Source: JBBSVE01 sp038233815 (GTDB lineage: Bacteria; Pseudomonadota; Alphaproteobacteria; Rhodobacterales; Rhodobacteraceae). Taken from it: 31,509 nt of DNA. The stretch lies in assembly GCA_038233815.1 (NCBI GenBank), contig JBBSVE010000016.1, forward strand, positions 1-31,509, written 5' to 3'. The notes beneath the pieces are model-generated. The model was not told where the DNA came from and searched no databases. It saw only the letters and a program-made list of their open reading frames with translations. Shown here in pieces: positions 22,703 to 31,509 of the stretch; positions within the stretch are counted from its first letter, which is position 1; every line of letters begins with the position of its first letter. Made by a program: the position numbers and the translations under genes.

Positions 22703-24786
22703 GACACACGCTCCGCGATGGCAGGCCGCGCCGGGCCGTCCATGAGGCTAAGCACCGCCAGCCCGTCGAGAACGCCCGCCGCATGGGGCAAGCGACTCCG
22801 GTGGATATGCGCGCCTGTCAGCCGCCCCTCCGTCTCCGGCAGCGCATTGGCCACAAGGATACCCGCGCCCGTCGCATTCAGCATGTCGATGTCGTTGCCG
22901 CTATCGCCTGCCGCGATACAAGCCTCCAGCATCAACCCGACGCTGCGCGCCACGAAGGCGAGTGCTGCCGCCTTGCCGCCGTTCGCGGGCAGAATGTCGA
23001 TCAGCCGGCCGTGCGAGAAGATCACACGCGCGGGAAAGCCTCCGTCCGCCAGCGCCTCCGTCACTCGCCGCGCGTCCGCGGCACTTCCGCAGCAGCCGAG
23101 CTTCCACTGGCGCTGCTCGATCGGCGATTGCAGCGTCGCGCCACTGTCTTGCAGGCATTGGATGATGCCTGCCCGGTCCCACGTCCGCCCGAGGCGCTCT
23201 GCATAGTCGGCGCTCAGGTCCAGCCGCCCGGAGGCGCCACGCATATGGACCTCGGTCCCGACGGCGGTGATGAAGACGTCGGGATCGGGCAGATCCCATT
23301 CGGCCAGCACCGCACGCGCTTCCGGGATCGATCGTCCCGTCGCCACCGCGAACAGCACGCCGAGGCCCGCCCGGTCCCGCGCCCAGTCGGCAAACGCGCG
23401 CGCTGCGGCCCTGTCCCCCGTCAGCGTGTTGTCAATATCGCAGGCGAGAATGCGACGCGGCCTCAGGGCGGGGAGGTGGCGGATGCGGATGTCGTCATGC
23501 ACGCGCTGCGCATGATGCGCCCAGCGGGTCCAGTCGAACGCGCCGATCCCGGCTTTCCCTGCGGCCGACGCGGCATCCCACGCCTCCCGGTTGGACAGCA
23601 GCGCGCGGATCGCCCCCGCGACCTCGACCAAGCTTTCGGGGTCGACGAGCCTGCCGTGGCCGAGGGTGCCCACGATATCGGACGGCCCGCCGTTGCGGGT
23701 CGCGACTACCGGCAGCCCGGCCGCCGCCGCCTCAATGACGGTGAGGCCGAACGGCTCGTGCAGGGCCGGGTTCACGAATACGCCGCGCCCCCGCGCCGCG
23801 ATCCGATAGAGCGCCGCCACTGTGCGGGGTCCGTGCGCCGGGGGAAACGCCACCGAGCGCTCGAGACCGCCCGCAGCGATCGCATCGCGGATCCCGCCCA
23901 GCACGCCTTGGGCGTCGGGGTCGCCCACCAGCCCGGCATCGTGCTGTCCGGCCAGAATGACGAGGTTCGCGGTCCGGCGCAGCGTCGGGTCATCGGCAAA
24001 AGCGCGCACCAGCAGGGCGAGGTTCTTTTTGGCGACCGGGCGCGCGATGGCGAGGATGATGGGCAGCGACGGGTCCGCGAGCCAGGGCGCGATCAGCGCC
24101 TCGGCCTCCACGATCTCCGCCGGAGTGACCTCTGCGAGTGCCGCATCGACGCCCGGATTGATCCGGTGCACGCGGCCGGAGACACCCGCACCGTAGGCCT
24201 CGACCTGCGCCTCCGCCTCATCGCGCGAGGATACGATGACCGCGTCCGCCCCGGCGAGTGCTGCCCGCTCCTGCGCGACCCGCAGCCGGTCCGGCGACGA
24301 AAGCCCGCATTGCTGTTTGTCGAGCGCCAACGAATGCGGGGTGTAGACATGCGGGATTGCGAACGCCGTCCCCGCCGCCCGCGCAAGCCGCGCCGCGTCG
24401 GAGAAATGCGCGTGGATCACGTCGGGCCGGACGTCCATGGCCGCAAGACACTCGAGGAACGCGACCTCCAGCGCCGACACCGCGTCCGCCAGCGCACGCT
24501 TGGACAGATAGCCGGTCGTCTGCGTCGACAGCCGCCGGATACGGAGCTTCGGCCCAAGGATCTGCGTCGTCTGCGCGTGGATCACCCCCAACACAGGGTC
24601 GTCGAACGCCCGCGTGACGATCTCCACCCGACCGACATCGGCCCGCTTGCATTGCGCCGCCGCGGCCCCCAGAACATAGGCGATATGCCCGCCGGTATCC
24701 TCCGTCAGCCCGTATCGGACGGGTGGCGCCGTGAGACAGCCGCCAAGTGCTATGTGCATGATATAGATGGGTTTGTCCGCGTCCAT
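22699..24786 (-). CDS. Sucrose-phosphate synthase-like glycosyltransferase fused to HAD phosphatase
   Basis: This 695-residue two-domain enzyme begins with a GT4 domain (about 1-435). It has YGLTEDTGGHIAYVLG, TPHSLALDK, ARPVAKKN and HEPFGLTVIE (Glu344 and Glu352), all close to sucrose-phosphate synthases. The HAD-IIB domain (about 445-685) has DIDNT (Asp450 and Asp452), Lys605 and GDSGND (627-632), like sucrose-6-phosphate phosphatase. Together they would join a sugar from a nucleotide donor to a sugar phosphate and then remove the phosphate, as in sucrose or mannosylfructose synthesis. I chose the ATG at 24786 because the fold starts there; the frame is open to 24930, but that leader is Arg/Gly-rich and unlike protein. 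A purine tract (GGGAGGGGAGGA) lies 13 bases upstream, a rather long spacing. First gene of the operon. Confidence 0.87.
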   Translation of the reverse strand: MDADKPIYIMHIALGGCLTAPPVRYGLTEDTGGHIAYVLGAAAAQCKRADVGRVEIVTRAFDDPVLGVIHAQTTQILGPKLRIRRLSTQTTGYLSKRALADAVSALEVAFLECLAAMDVRPDVIHAHFSDAARLARAAGTAFAIPHVYTPHSLALDKQQCGLSSPDRLRVAQERAALAGADAVIVSSRDEAEAQVEAYGAGVSGRVHRINPGVDAALAEVTPAEIVEAEALIAPWLADPSLPIILAIARPVAKKNLALLVRAFADDPTLRRTANLVILAGQHDAGLVGDPDAQGVLGGIRDAIAAGGLERSVAFPPAHGPRTVAALYRIAARGRGVFVNPALHEPFGLTVIEAAAAGLPVVATRNGGPSDIVGTLGHGRLVDPESLVEVAGAIRALLSNREAWDAASAAGKAGIGAFDWTRWAHHAQRVHDDIRIRHLPALRPRRILACDIDNTLTGDRAAARAFADWARDRAGLGVLFAVATGRSIPEARAVLAEWDLPDPDVFITAVGTEVHMRGASGRLDLSADYAERLGRTWDRAGIIQCLQDSGATLQSPIEQRQWKLGCCGSAADARRVTEALADGGFPARVIFSHGRLIDILPANGGKAAALAFVARSVGLMLEACIAAGDSGNDIDMLNATGAGILVANALPETEGRLTGAHIHRSRLPHAAGVLDGLAVLSLMDGPARPAIAERVS

Positions 24787-25356
24787 GATCCGATAACGTC
24801 CTCCCCTCCCCCGGGTTCCCGCGCACCGTCCCTCGGTACGGCGCGCACGTCCCCCACCCTGCATTCCGGCCCGACATAGCGTTCGGAGGCCGCCGGGCCA
24901 GAGAAACGCCACGCATTCTGACCGTGGCATGGCGCTGCCCCACCGCTATCGTGTTATCGGCGGCCCCCACCGGTCGGGCTCGCGGCCGCCCGCATGCTTG
25001 ACCGCAGGCATCGGGCGCGCGCCGGTCTGGTGCGGGGCCAAGCAGATATCGTTCGCGATCCCGCCGCCACGATGCGGGCGCTGGCGGCATTCCTGCCCGC
25101 CGCCCAAGGTGCCGGTGCGCTACAGCACTGCAAAAGACCCCGGGACGCCTCACCCCTCCCCGGAGCACACAAGCGGCGTGGCCCTGTGCCTGGAACCCGG
25201 CTTGCGCCATCCCCTGTCCCGATCCGGGCGGCCACGGCGGCGGCGCTGTCCCCCGCGCCATGATCCCTGTCGGACGGGGCGCGGTCCTGCTACATCTGCG
25301 CCCGGGCGGGGAGGCCCGCCCGGAATGCCATCCATCGCAACACGCCCGTCCGCACC
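24787..25356. other. 570-base region without a convincing gene
   Basis: The gap lies between the divergent glycosyltransferase operon and the MATE gene. Open frames exist on both strands, but their translations are Arg/Pro/Gly-rich, have no recognisable motif and contradict each other, as expected for GC-rich non-coding DNA. The region must carry promoters for both sides; I could not pick out convincing -35/-10 pairs. The only clear structure is the hairpin at 25302-25323. I saw no tRNA cloverleaf or transposon end. Confidence 0.6.
25302..25323 (+). repeat. Strong stem-loop in the leader of the MATE gene
   Basis: CCGGGCGGG pairs perfectly with CCCGCCCGG around a GAGG loop. It ends 33 bases before the ATG, and no T-tract follows. 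It may be a leader regulatory structure; the function is not known. Confidence 0.5.
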
Positions 25357-26745
25357 ATGAGCCATGCCCGCAATCTGGCATCCGGCAGCATCGCCGATCA
25401 TTTCCGCGCCCTCGCGGTGCCTGCGGCGGTGGGGATGGTGTTCAGCACGCTCTACAACGTCGTCGACGTCTGGTTCGCGGGGAGGGTCGATACCGGCGCG
25501 CAGGCGGGGCTCGCCGTGGCCTATCAGGTGTTCTTCCTGCTGATCAGCATGGGCATCGGTCTGGGATCGGCGATGGGCGCGCTTGTCGGCGGGGAGATCG
25601 GGCGCGGGGATCTGCCGCTGGCAGAGCGGTTCGCGGCGCAGGGCCTCGTTCTGGGGATCGCCGCATCAGTCGTGCTGACCGCACTCGGCTTTGCGTTCGG
25701 TCCCTTGGTGATCGAGGCGCTGACCGCGGACGGGCGCTACCGCGACTATGCCACCGACTATTTGACTCTCCTGATGATCGCGGCGCCGGCTTTCATCCTC
25801 GCGTTCGGCGCGAACGGGATCCTGCAGGCGCAGGGCGATACGGTGTCGATGCAGCACGCGCTGATCGCCGCATTCTTTGCCAACGTCGTGCTGAACCCGA
25901 TTCTGGTCTGGGGCATCCCGGGTCTGATCCCGGGTCTGGGCTTCAACGGCATCGCGCTCTCTACCGTGGCAAGCCAGATCGGCGTCATGGCATTCATCCT
26001 CTGGCGGGTGGCGACCTCGCCGTTGGGCCGCAGCCTGTCGCGCGCGCACTTCCGGCCGGCGCCGGAGGATCTGCGCGCGATCGCGGTGCAGATGCTGCCC
26101 GCGACCTTCGCGCTGGTGGTGATGATCTTCTCCGGCTTCCTGATCCAGCTCTATCTCAAGTCGTTCGGAGAGCCCGCGGTCGCGGCCTACGGAATCGCAT
26201 TGCGGATTGAGCAGCTGTTCCTGCTTCCGGTCTTCGGCCTGACGGCGGCGCTGCTGCCGATTGCCGCAGCGAACTACGGCGCGGGGCTGGCGGAGCGGGT
26301 GCGCCAGTCGGTCCTCGCATGCTGGCGGTTCGGGTTCCTCTTCATGGCGGTCGCCTGTCCGGTCCTGTGGCTCGGCGCGCCCTATCTCATGCGCGTCTTC
26401 ACGCAGGATGCGGAGGTGGTGGAGATCGGCATCGGCTACCTCCATGTCGACGGCGTCTTGCTGCCCGCCTACATGGTCCTGTTCTCGATCAACTCGTTTC
26501 TCCAAGCATTGCGAAAGCCGCTCTGGACGCTGTGGATCGGGCTTTACCGGCAGGCCTTCGGGGTCGCGGTCTTCGTCTGGATTTTCGTGCGCGTGCTGGA
26601 TTTCGGCGTGCCGGGGGTGTGGTTCGGGATCGCGGCCAGCGTCCTGTCCGGCCTCCTTTTGGCGCTGGTTCTTGCGCAGGCCATCTCGAAACCGCTGATC
26701 GGCGGACTAGTTACCCCGAAGCCGGCGCGGGTGGTCGGCGCCTGA
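25357..26745 (+). CDS. MATE family efflux transporter
   Basis: This is a 462-residue multidrug and toxin extrusion protein with about 12 hydrophobic segments in two similar halves. Such proteins export cationic or other small molecules using Na+ or H+ gradients. Typical stretches are FSTLYNVVDVWFAGRVDTGA at the N-terminus, ANGILQAQGDT in the first half, YGIALRIEQLFLLPVFGLTA after the centre, and INSFLQALRKP in the second half. There is no visible Shine-Dalgarno site before the ATG; instead the strong hairpin above lies in the leader. The gene stands alone: the next gene, an amino-acid importer, is 69 bases on and follows a small hairpin. The substrate cannot be told. Confidence 0.92.
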   Translation: MSHARNLASGSIADHFRALAVPAAVGMVFSTLYNVVDVWFAGRVDTGAQAGLAVAYQVFFLLISMGIGLGSAMGALVGGEIGRGDLPLAERFAAQGLVLGIAASVVLTALGFAFGPLVIEALTADGRYRDYATDYLTLLMIAAPAFILAFGANGILQAQGDTVSMQHALIAAFFANVVLNPILVWGIPGLIPGLGFNGIALSTVASQIGVMAFILWRVATSPLGRSLSRAHFRPAPEDLRAIAVQMLPATFALVVMIFSGFLIQLYLKSFGEPAVAAYGIALRIEQLFLLPVFGLTAALLPIAAANYGAGLAERVRQSVLACWRFGFLFMAVACPVLWLGAPYLMRVFTQDAEVVEIGIGYLHVDGVLLPAYMVLFSINSFLQALRKPLWTLWIGLYRQAFGVAVFVWIFVRVLDFGVPGVWFGIAASVLSGLLLALVLAQAISKPLIGGLVTPKPARVVGA

Positions 26746-26760
26746 CCCGCACCTGCGGGT
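26745..26760 (+). terminator. Possible weak terminator hairpin after the MATE gene
   Basis: ACCCGC and GCGGGT pair around a four-base ACCT loop, starting at the last base of the stop codon. No T-run follows, so termination efficiency is doubtful. Confidence 0.3.
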
Positions 26761-26781
26761 GGCGCGGACGGTGCCGCATGC

Positions 26782-26787
26782 TATGAT
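26782..26787 (+). promoter_or_regulatory. Possible -10 element before the amino-acid ABC operon
   Basis: TATGAT matches the sigma-70 -10 consensus at five of six positions and lies 27 bases before the start codon. No good -35 element is seen at the right distance. Confidence 0.25.
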
Positions 26788-26802
26788 CGCGGGCGAAATT
26801 GC

Positions 26803-26807
26803 GGAGG
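26803..26807 (+). promoter_or_regulatory. Ribosome binding site selecting a TTG start
   Basis: GGAGG is seven bases before the TTG at 26815 but 13 bases before the in-frame ATG at 26821, so spacing favours the TTG. Confidence 0.5.
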
Positions 26808-26814
26808 CGGATCC

Positions 26815-27597
26815 TTGGAAATGACGTCCGTGACCGAACGGGGCACGAAGGCTCAGGTGCCGCCGGACATCATCACGATGCGCGGCGTCGCCAAGTATTT
26901 CGGCGATTTCCGCGCGCTCGACGGCATCGACCTGTCGGTGCGGGTGGGCGAGCGTGTGGTCATCTGCGGGCCATCGGGGTCCGGCAAGTCGACGCTGATC
27001 CGCTGCATCAACCGGCTGGAGGAGCATGACGAGGGTCGCATCGTCGTGGACGGGGTCGAGCTGGGCCCCGAAACGCGCAACATCCGGGCCGTCCGACAGG
27101 AGGTCGGGATGGTGTTCCAGCAGTTCAACCTCTTTCCGCATTTGACCGTGCTGGAGAACCTGACCATCGGCCCGATCCGGGTCCGCAAGATCCCCAAGGC
27201 CGAGGCGATCGCGAGGGCACGCACCTATCTCGACCGGGTGCATATCCCGGAACAGGCCGACAAGTTCCCGGCACAGCTGTCAGGCGGGCAACAGCAGCGG
27301 GTGGCCATCGCCCGCTCGCTTTGCATGGAAAGCCGGATCCTGCTCTTCGACGAACCGACATCCGCGCTCGACCCCGAGATGATCAACGAGGTGCTTGACG
27401 TGATGGTCGAGCTGGCCGACAGCGGCATGACGATGGTCTGCGTCACGCACGAGATGGGGTTCGCCCGCAAGGTCGCCGACACGATGGTGTTCATGGAGGA
27501 CGGCCGCATCCTGGAGATGGCGCCGCCGGACCGCTTCTTCAGCGCCCCCGAAAGCGCGCGTTGCCGTGCGTTCCTCAGCCAGATCCTGGAGCATTGA
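26815..27597 (+). CDS. Polar amino acid ABC transporter ATP-binding protein
   Basis: This 260-residue ATPase is of the GlnQ/AapP/HisP class. It has Walker A GPSGSGKST (52-60), a Q-loop in VFQQFNLFPHLTVLEN, signature LSGGQQQRVAIARSL, Walker B ILLFDEPTSALDPE and the switch His in VTHEMGFA. It drives the importer encoded by the next three genes. The likely TTG start reads MEMTSVTERG; beginning at the ATG at 26821 would remove two residues without touching the fold. An N-terminal tail of about 20 residues precedes the first strand. The next gene follows within five bases. Confidence 0.93.
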   Translation: MEMTSVTERGTKAQVPPDIITMRGVAKYFGDFRALDGIDLSVRVGERVVICGPSGSGKSTLIRCINRLEEHDEGRIVVDGVELGPETRNIRAVRQEVGMVFQQFNLFPHLTVLENLTIGPIRVRKIPKAEAIARARTYLDRVHIPEQADKFPAQLSGGQQQRVAIARSLCMESRILLFDEPTSALDPEMINEVLDVMVELADSGMTMVCVTHEMGFARKVADTMVFMEDGRILEMAPPDRFFSAPESARCRAFLSQILEH

Positions 27598-27601
27598 GCC
27601 C

Positions 27602-28462
27602 GTGACCCGGTCCTCCGCCGCTGCCCCTGCGATGCTCATGGCGGCCCGTTACCGGCGGGTGCGGCCACGTCTGACGTTCGCGCGCCTGCAAGGGATGCGG
27701 TCGGTGGCGGCGGTGCAATATGCAGTGCTGATGGGCATCCTCATCTATGCCGCCGTGCACGGGGCGCAGTCGATGGGCTACAACTGGCAATGGTACCGGG
27801 TGCCGCGTTATTTCTACAACGTCACCGATGCCGGCTTCGAATGGGGGCCAATCCCCAAGGGCCTTCTGGGCACGCTTGCAATTTCCTCCGTGTCCTTCGC
27901 GCTCGCGATGGTGCTCGGCTTTGCGGTCGCGGCTTTGCGGCAATCGCGTCTGATCGTGGGCCACGCCGTCGCGGTGGGATTTCTGGAACTGGTGCGCAAC
28001 CTGCCGCTTCTGGTGCTGCTCTACCTCTTCTATTACGTGCTCGGCCCGATCTTCGGGCTCGACCGGGTCACGGCCAGCATCGCCTGCCTCGGCGTGTTCC
28101 ACGCGGCCACCATCTCGGAGATCGTGCGCGCCGGCGTCGCCTCGGTGGAGCGCGGTCAGTGGGAGGCCGCCACCTCGATCGGCATGAGCCGCGTGCAGAG
28201 CTTTCGCTACATCGTCCTGCCGCAATCCGTGCGCTTCATGCTGCCGCCGATGACAGGCGAGGTGGTGAACATGATCAAAAGCTCCGCCATCGTCAGCGTG
28301 ATCGCGGTGGGGGAGCTGACCACGGCGGGCCGGACGATCATTTCCGACACCTACCTCAGCTTCGAGATCTGGTTCACCATCGCGGGCGTCTATCTCGCGA
28401 CCACGCTCCTGATCTCGATCGCCGCGTCGCGGCTCGAGACGCGCTATGCCGTGCAGACCTGA
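27602..28462 (+). CDS. Amino acid ABC transporter permease, subunit 1
   Basis: This is an inner-membrane permease of the polar amino acid class, 286 residues from the GTG at 27602; ATG codons at 27632 and 27638 are alternatives. It has a first membrane segment at about residues 35-55, then a periplasmic stretch with YNWQWYRVPRYF. Four or five further segments follow, with the conserved cytoplasmic EAA-type loop SVERGQWEAATSIGMSRVQS that contacts the ATPase. It pairs with the second permease at 29310-30239, which shares the W-Q-W-x-R-x-P-x-Y pattern in the same place. The receptor gene lies between the two. Confidence 0.9.
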   Translation: MTRSSAAAPAMLMAARYRRVRPRLTFARLQGMRSVAAVQYAVLMGILIYAAVHGAQSMGYNWQWYRVPRYFYNVTDAGFEWGPIPKGLLGTLAISSVSFALAMVLGFAVAALRQSRLIVGHAVAVGFLELVRNLPLLVLLYLFYYVLGPIFGLDRVTASIACLGVFHAATISEIVRAGVASVERGQWEAATSIGMSRVQSFRYIVLPQSVRFMLPPMTGEVVNMIKSSAIVSVIAVGELTTAGRTIISDTYLSFEIWFTIAGVYLATTLLISIAASRLETRYAVQT

Positions 28463-28486
28463 CAACCCAACTCCAAGGAGACCCCG

Positions 28487-29320
28487 ATGACCATAGGAAG
28501 ACGATTGCTGACACGGATGCTGGGCGCGGTGCTTGCGTCCGCACTGGTGGCCCCGGCGCTGGCGCAGGACGCCACGCAGGCGCTGTCAAAGGAAAGCGTG
28601 ATCGAGACGATCAAGCAACGCGGCACGATCAAGATCGGTCTGTCGCTGTTCCTGCCGTGGTCGATGCGCGACACCAAGGGCGACCTGATCGGGTTCGAGC
28701 TGGACGTGGGCCGCAAGCTCGCCTCGGACATGGGCGTGGAGGCGGAGTTCGTGCCGACCGCCTGGGACGGGATCATCCCGGCGCTGGTCGCAGGCAAGTA
28801 TGACGTCATCATCAGCGGCATGTCGATCACGGCGGAGCGGAACCTGACGGTCAACTTCTCCGACCCCTATGCCTATTCGGGCGTCACGATCCTCGCCAAC
28901 AAGAAGCTGACCGAAGGCTTCACGCTGGAGGATTACAACAAGCCCTCCGTGACCTTCGCAGCACGCCGGGGGGCCACGCCCGCCACCGTGATCGGTCAAC
29001 TTTTCCCCGAAGCAAAGCTGCTGCTCTTTGACGAGGACGGGGCCGCCACGCAGGAGGTTCTGAACGGCAACGCGAACGCCACGATGGAAGGAACACCGTC
29101 GCCCACCGACGAGGCGCGCAGGTATCCCGAAACGCTCTATGTCCCGTTTGACAAAAACTTCCTCGCGACGGGGGAGGCGTTCGCCTATCGCAAGGGCGAC
29201 CCGGATGCGACGAACTTCTTCAACAACTGGATCGAGGTCGAGTGGAAGAACGGCTGGCTGCAAGCCCGCAACGACTACTGGTTCAAAGGCGATGCGTGGA
29301 AATCCCAGGTTGCCGAGTGA
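28487..29320 (+). CDS. Amino acid ABC transporter periplasmic binding protein
   Basis: This 277-residue receptor is of the SBP_bac_3 family. It has a signal peptide of about 26 residues (RRLLTRMLGAVLASALVAPA, cleavage near ALAQ). The mature protein starts with the usual IETIKQRGTIKIGLSLFLPW, then FELDVGRKLASDMGVEAEF and DVIISGMSITAERN, whose Asp/Arg positions hold the ligand amino and carboxyl groups in the family. A clear AAGGAG site lies seven bases before the ATG. The specificity cannot be read. Its end overlaps the start of the next permease gene. Confidence 0.93.
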   Translation: MTIGRRLLTRMLGAVLASALVAPALAQDATQALSKESVIETIKQRGTIKIGLSLFLPWSMRDTKGDLIGFELDVGRKLASDMGVEAEFVPTAWDGIIPALVAGKYDVIISGMSITAERNLTVNFSDPYAYSGVTILANKKLTEGFTLEDYNKPSVTFAARRGATPATVIGQLFPEAKLLLFDEDGAATQEVLNGNANATMEGTPSPTDEARRYPETLYVPFDKNFLATGEAFAYRKGDPDATNFFNNWIEVEWKNGWLQARNDYWFKGDAWKSQVAE

Positions 29321-30239
29321 CACCCGACGCGGACCGGGATCGCCCCCGGTCCGCACCCGCACGGCGCGCAGGCGGCTCCACTGGATCGACTGGCTGATCC
29401 TCGCGGTGATCGCGGCCTTCGTCGCGACCGTCTGGCTGCGCATCTCGGGCGCGCTGAACTATCACTGGCAATGGTCGCGGATCCCGAACTACGTCCTGCG
29501 CTGGGATGCGGAGGAGGGGCGCTGGGTCGCGAACCTGCTGTTGCAGGGCCTGATCGCCACGATCCGGGTGAGCCTCTATGCCAGCGTTCTGGCGCTCGCC
29601 TTTGGCACGCTGCTGGGCCTTGCGCGGTGTGCGACGAACCTGACACTGCGGATGATTGCACGGACCTATCTGGAGCTGTTGCGCAATATCCCGCCCGTCG
29701 TCGTGGTGTTCGTCTTCTATTTCTTTCTGTCCGAACAGATCACGCAGGCCTTCGGGATCGAGGATTGGGCCCGCCAGATCGCACGGCAGGACGACGCGGC
29801 CGTCTGGACCTTCTTCTTCGGTGACATGCGGCGGTTTCCCTCGCTCGTTTCCGGCGTGATCGTTCTGGCCCTGTTCGAGAGCGCCTTCGTGGGGGAGATC
29901 GTGCGCGCCGGCATCCAGTCGATCCCGCGCGGCCAGCGCGAGGCCGCCCGCTCCATCGGGATGACATGGGCTGACGAGATGCACTTCATCGTGCTGCCGC
30001 AGGCGCTCCGCAAGGTGATCCCGCCGATGGCGAGCCAGTTCATCTCGCTGGTCAAGGACAGCTCGATCATTTCGCTCATCTCGGTGCAGGAGCTGACCTA
30101 CAAGACGGTGGAGCTGGTCGCCTCCACCCGGATGATCTTCGAGGCGTGGATCACGACAGCGGGGCTCTATTTCGTGCTGTGCTTCAGCCTGTCGATGCTA
30201 TTTCGCAGGCTGGAACGGGGCAGTCCGGGGCGGGGCTGA
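29310..30239 (+). CDS. Amino acid ABC transporter permease, subunit 2
   Basis: This second permease of the importer has about 309 residues. It has a first membrane segment (IDWLILAVIAAFVATVWL), a periplasmic insert with NYHWQWSRIPNYVLRW, the stretch LELLRNIPPVVVVFVFYFF, and the EAA-type loop SIPRGQREAARSIGMTWADE. Between two membrane segments is an extra polar loop (about GIEDWARQIARQDDAAVW) longer than in its partner. The start is uncertain: I chose the TTG at 29310, which overlaps the receptor stop by 11 bases. An ATG at 29292 is also in frame but has a purine stretch only two bases away. The gene ends four bases before the convergent peptide transporter gene. Confidence 0.88.
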   Translation: MPSDTRRGPGSPPVRTRTARRRLHWIDWLILAVIAAFVATVWLRISGALNYHWQWSRIPNYVLRWDAEEGRWVANLLLQGLIATIRVSLYASVLALAFGTLLGLARCATNLTLRMIARTYLELLRNIPPVVVVFVFYFFLSEQITQAFGIEDWARQIARQDDAAVWTFFFGDMRRFPSLVSGVIVLALFESAFVGEIVRAGIQSIPRGQREAARSIGMTWADEMHFIVLPQALRKVIPPMASQFISLVKDSSIISLISVQELTYKTVELVASTRMIFEAWITTAGLYFVLCFSLSMLFRRLERGSPGRG

Positions 30240-30243
30240 CGGG

Positions 30244-31509
<1,266 letters not shown>

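Noticed and set aside
22663..24879. A 738-codon plus-strand open frame opposite the sucrose-phosphate-synthase-like gene
   Set aside because: The composition is Arg/His-rich with no domain, and it mirrors a minus-strand gene with clear GT4 and HAD motifs.
24929..25360. Several small open frames in the 570-base spacer as possible hypothetical genes
   Set aside because: None has a recognisable fold, membrane segment, good ribosome site or protein-like composition, and frames on both strands overlap one another.

Overview
The window looks like a chromosomal stretch of a very GC-rich alphaproteobacterium, most likely Rhodobacteraceae (Roseobacter/Rhodobacter type). This is inferred from base composition, GTG/TTG starts with good Shine-Dalgarno sites, two kinds of TRAP transporter, and several purine, amino-acid and peptide ABC importers packed into translationally coupled operons. 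I see no tRNA, rRNA, CRISPR array, insertion sequence or phage gene. The window starts inside one transporter gene and ends inside another.

Region 1 (1-8097, minus strand) is an uptake and catabolism block for sugar acids or related carboxylates. In transcription order it holds a DctP receptor, DctQ and DctM permeases, an enolase-superfamily dehydratase, a zinc alcohol dehydrogenase and a short-chain dehydrogenase. A second TRAP system of the TAXI type follows (receptor plus fused permease, cut by the window edge).

Region 2 (8263-10872, plus) holds a ClsC-type cardiolipin synthase and a xylose-isomerase-like TIM-barrel protein, closed by a hairpin-plus-T-tract terminator.

Region 3 (10961-19357, plus) is the most unusual part. 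It has a small acylphosphatase-like protein without the catalytic residues, a free-standing Rieske protein, an oxygenase that keeps the mononuclear-iron site but has lost the Rieske cluster, a GST-like protein, an 8-oxoguanine/isoxanthopterin-deaminase-like amidohydrolase, and a complete BMP-type ABC importer. From the oxygenase to the last permease every junction is a 4-base stop/start overlap. The Rieske-less oxygenase plus GST-like pair recalls NdmC/NdmE of the Pseudomonas putida CBB5 7-methylxanthine N7-demethylase. A plausible reading is an importer and degradation route for a modified (for example N-methylated or oxidised) purine or pterin. The reductase is not in the window.

Region 4 (19331-24786, minus) is a four-gene glycosyltransferase operon. 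It begins with a sucrose-phosphate-synthase-like enzyme fused to a HAD phosphatase, followed by MurG-like, GT2 and GT4 transferases. The operon converges on region 3 with a 27-base overlap. A 570-base stretch without a convincing gene follows.

Region 5 (25357-31509) has a MATE exporter, a polar amino-acid-type ABC importer (ATPase, permease, receptor, permease) on the plus strand and, convergent with it, the 3' part of a fused double-ATPase peptide/nickel-type ABC protein.
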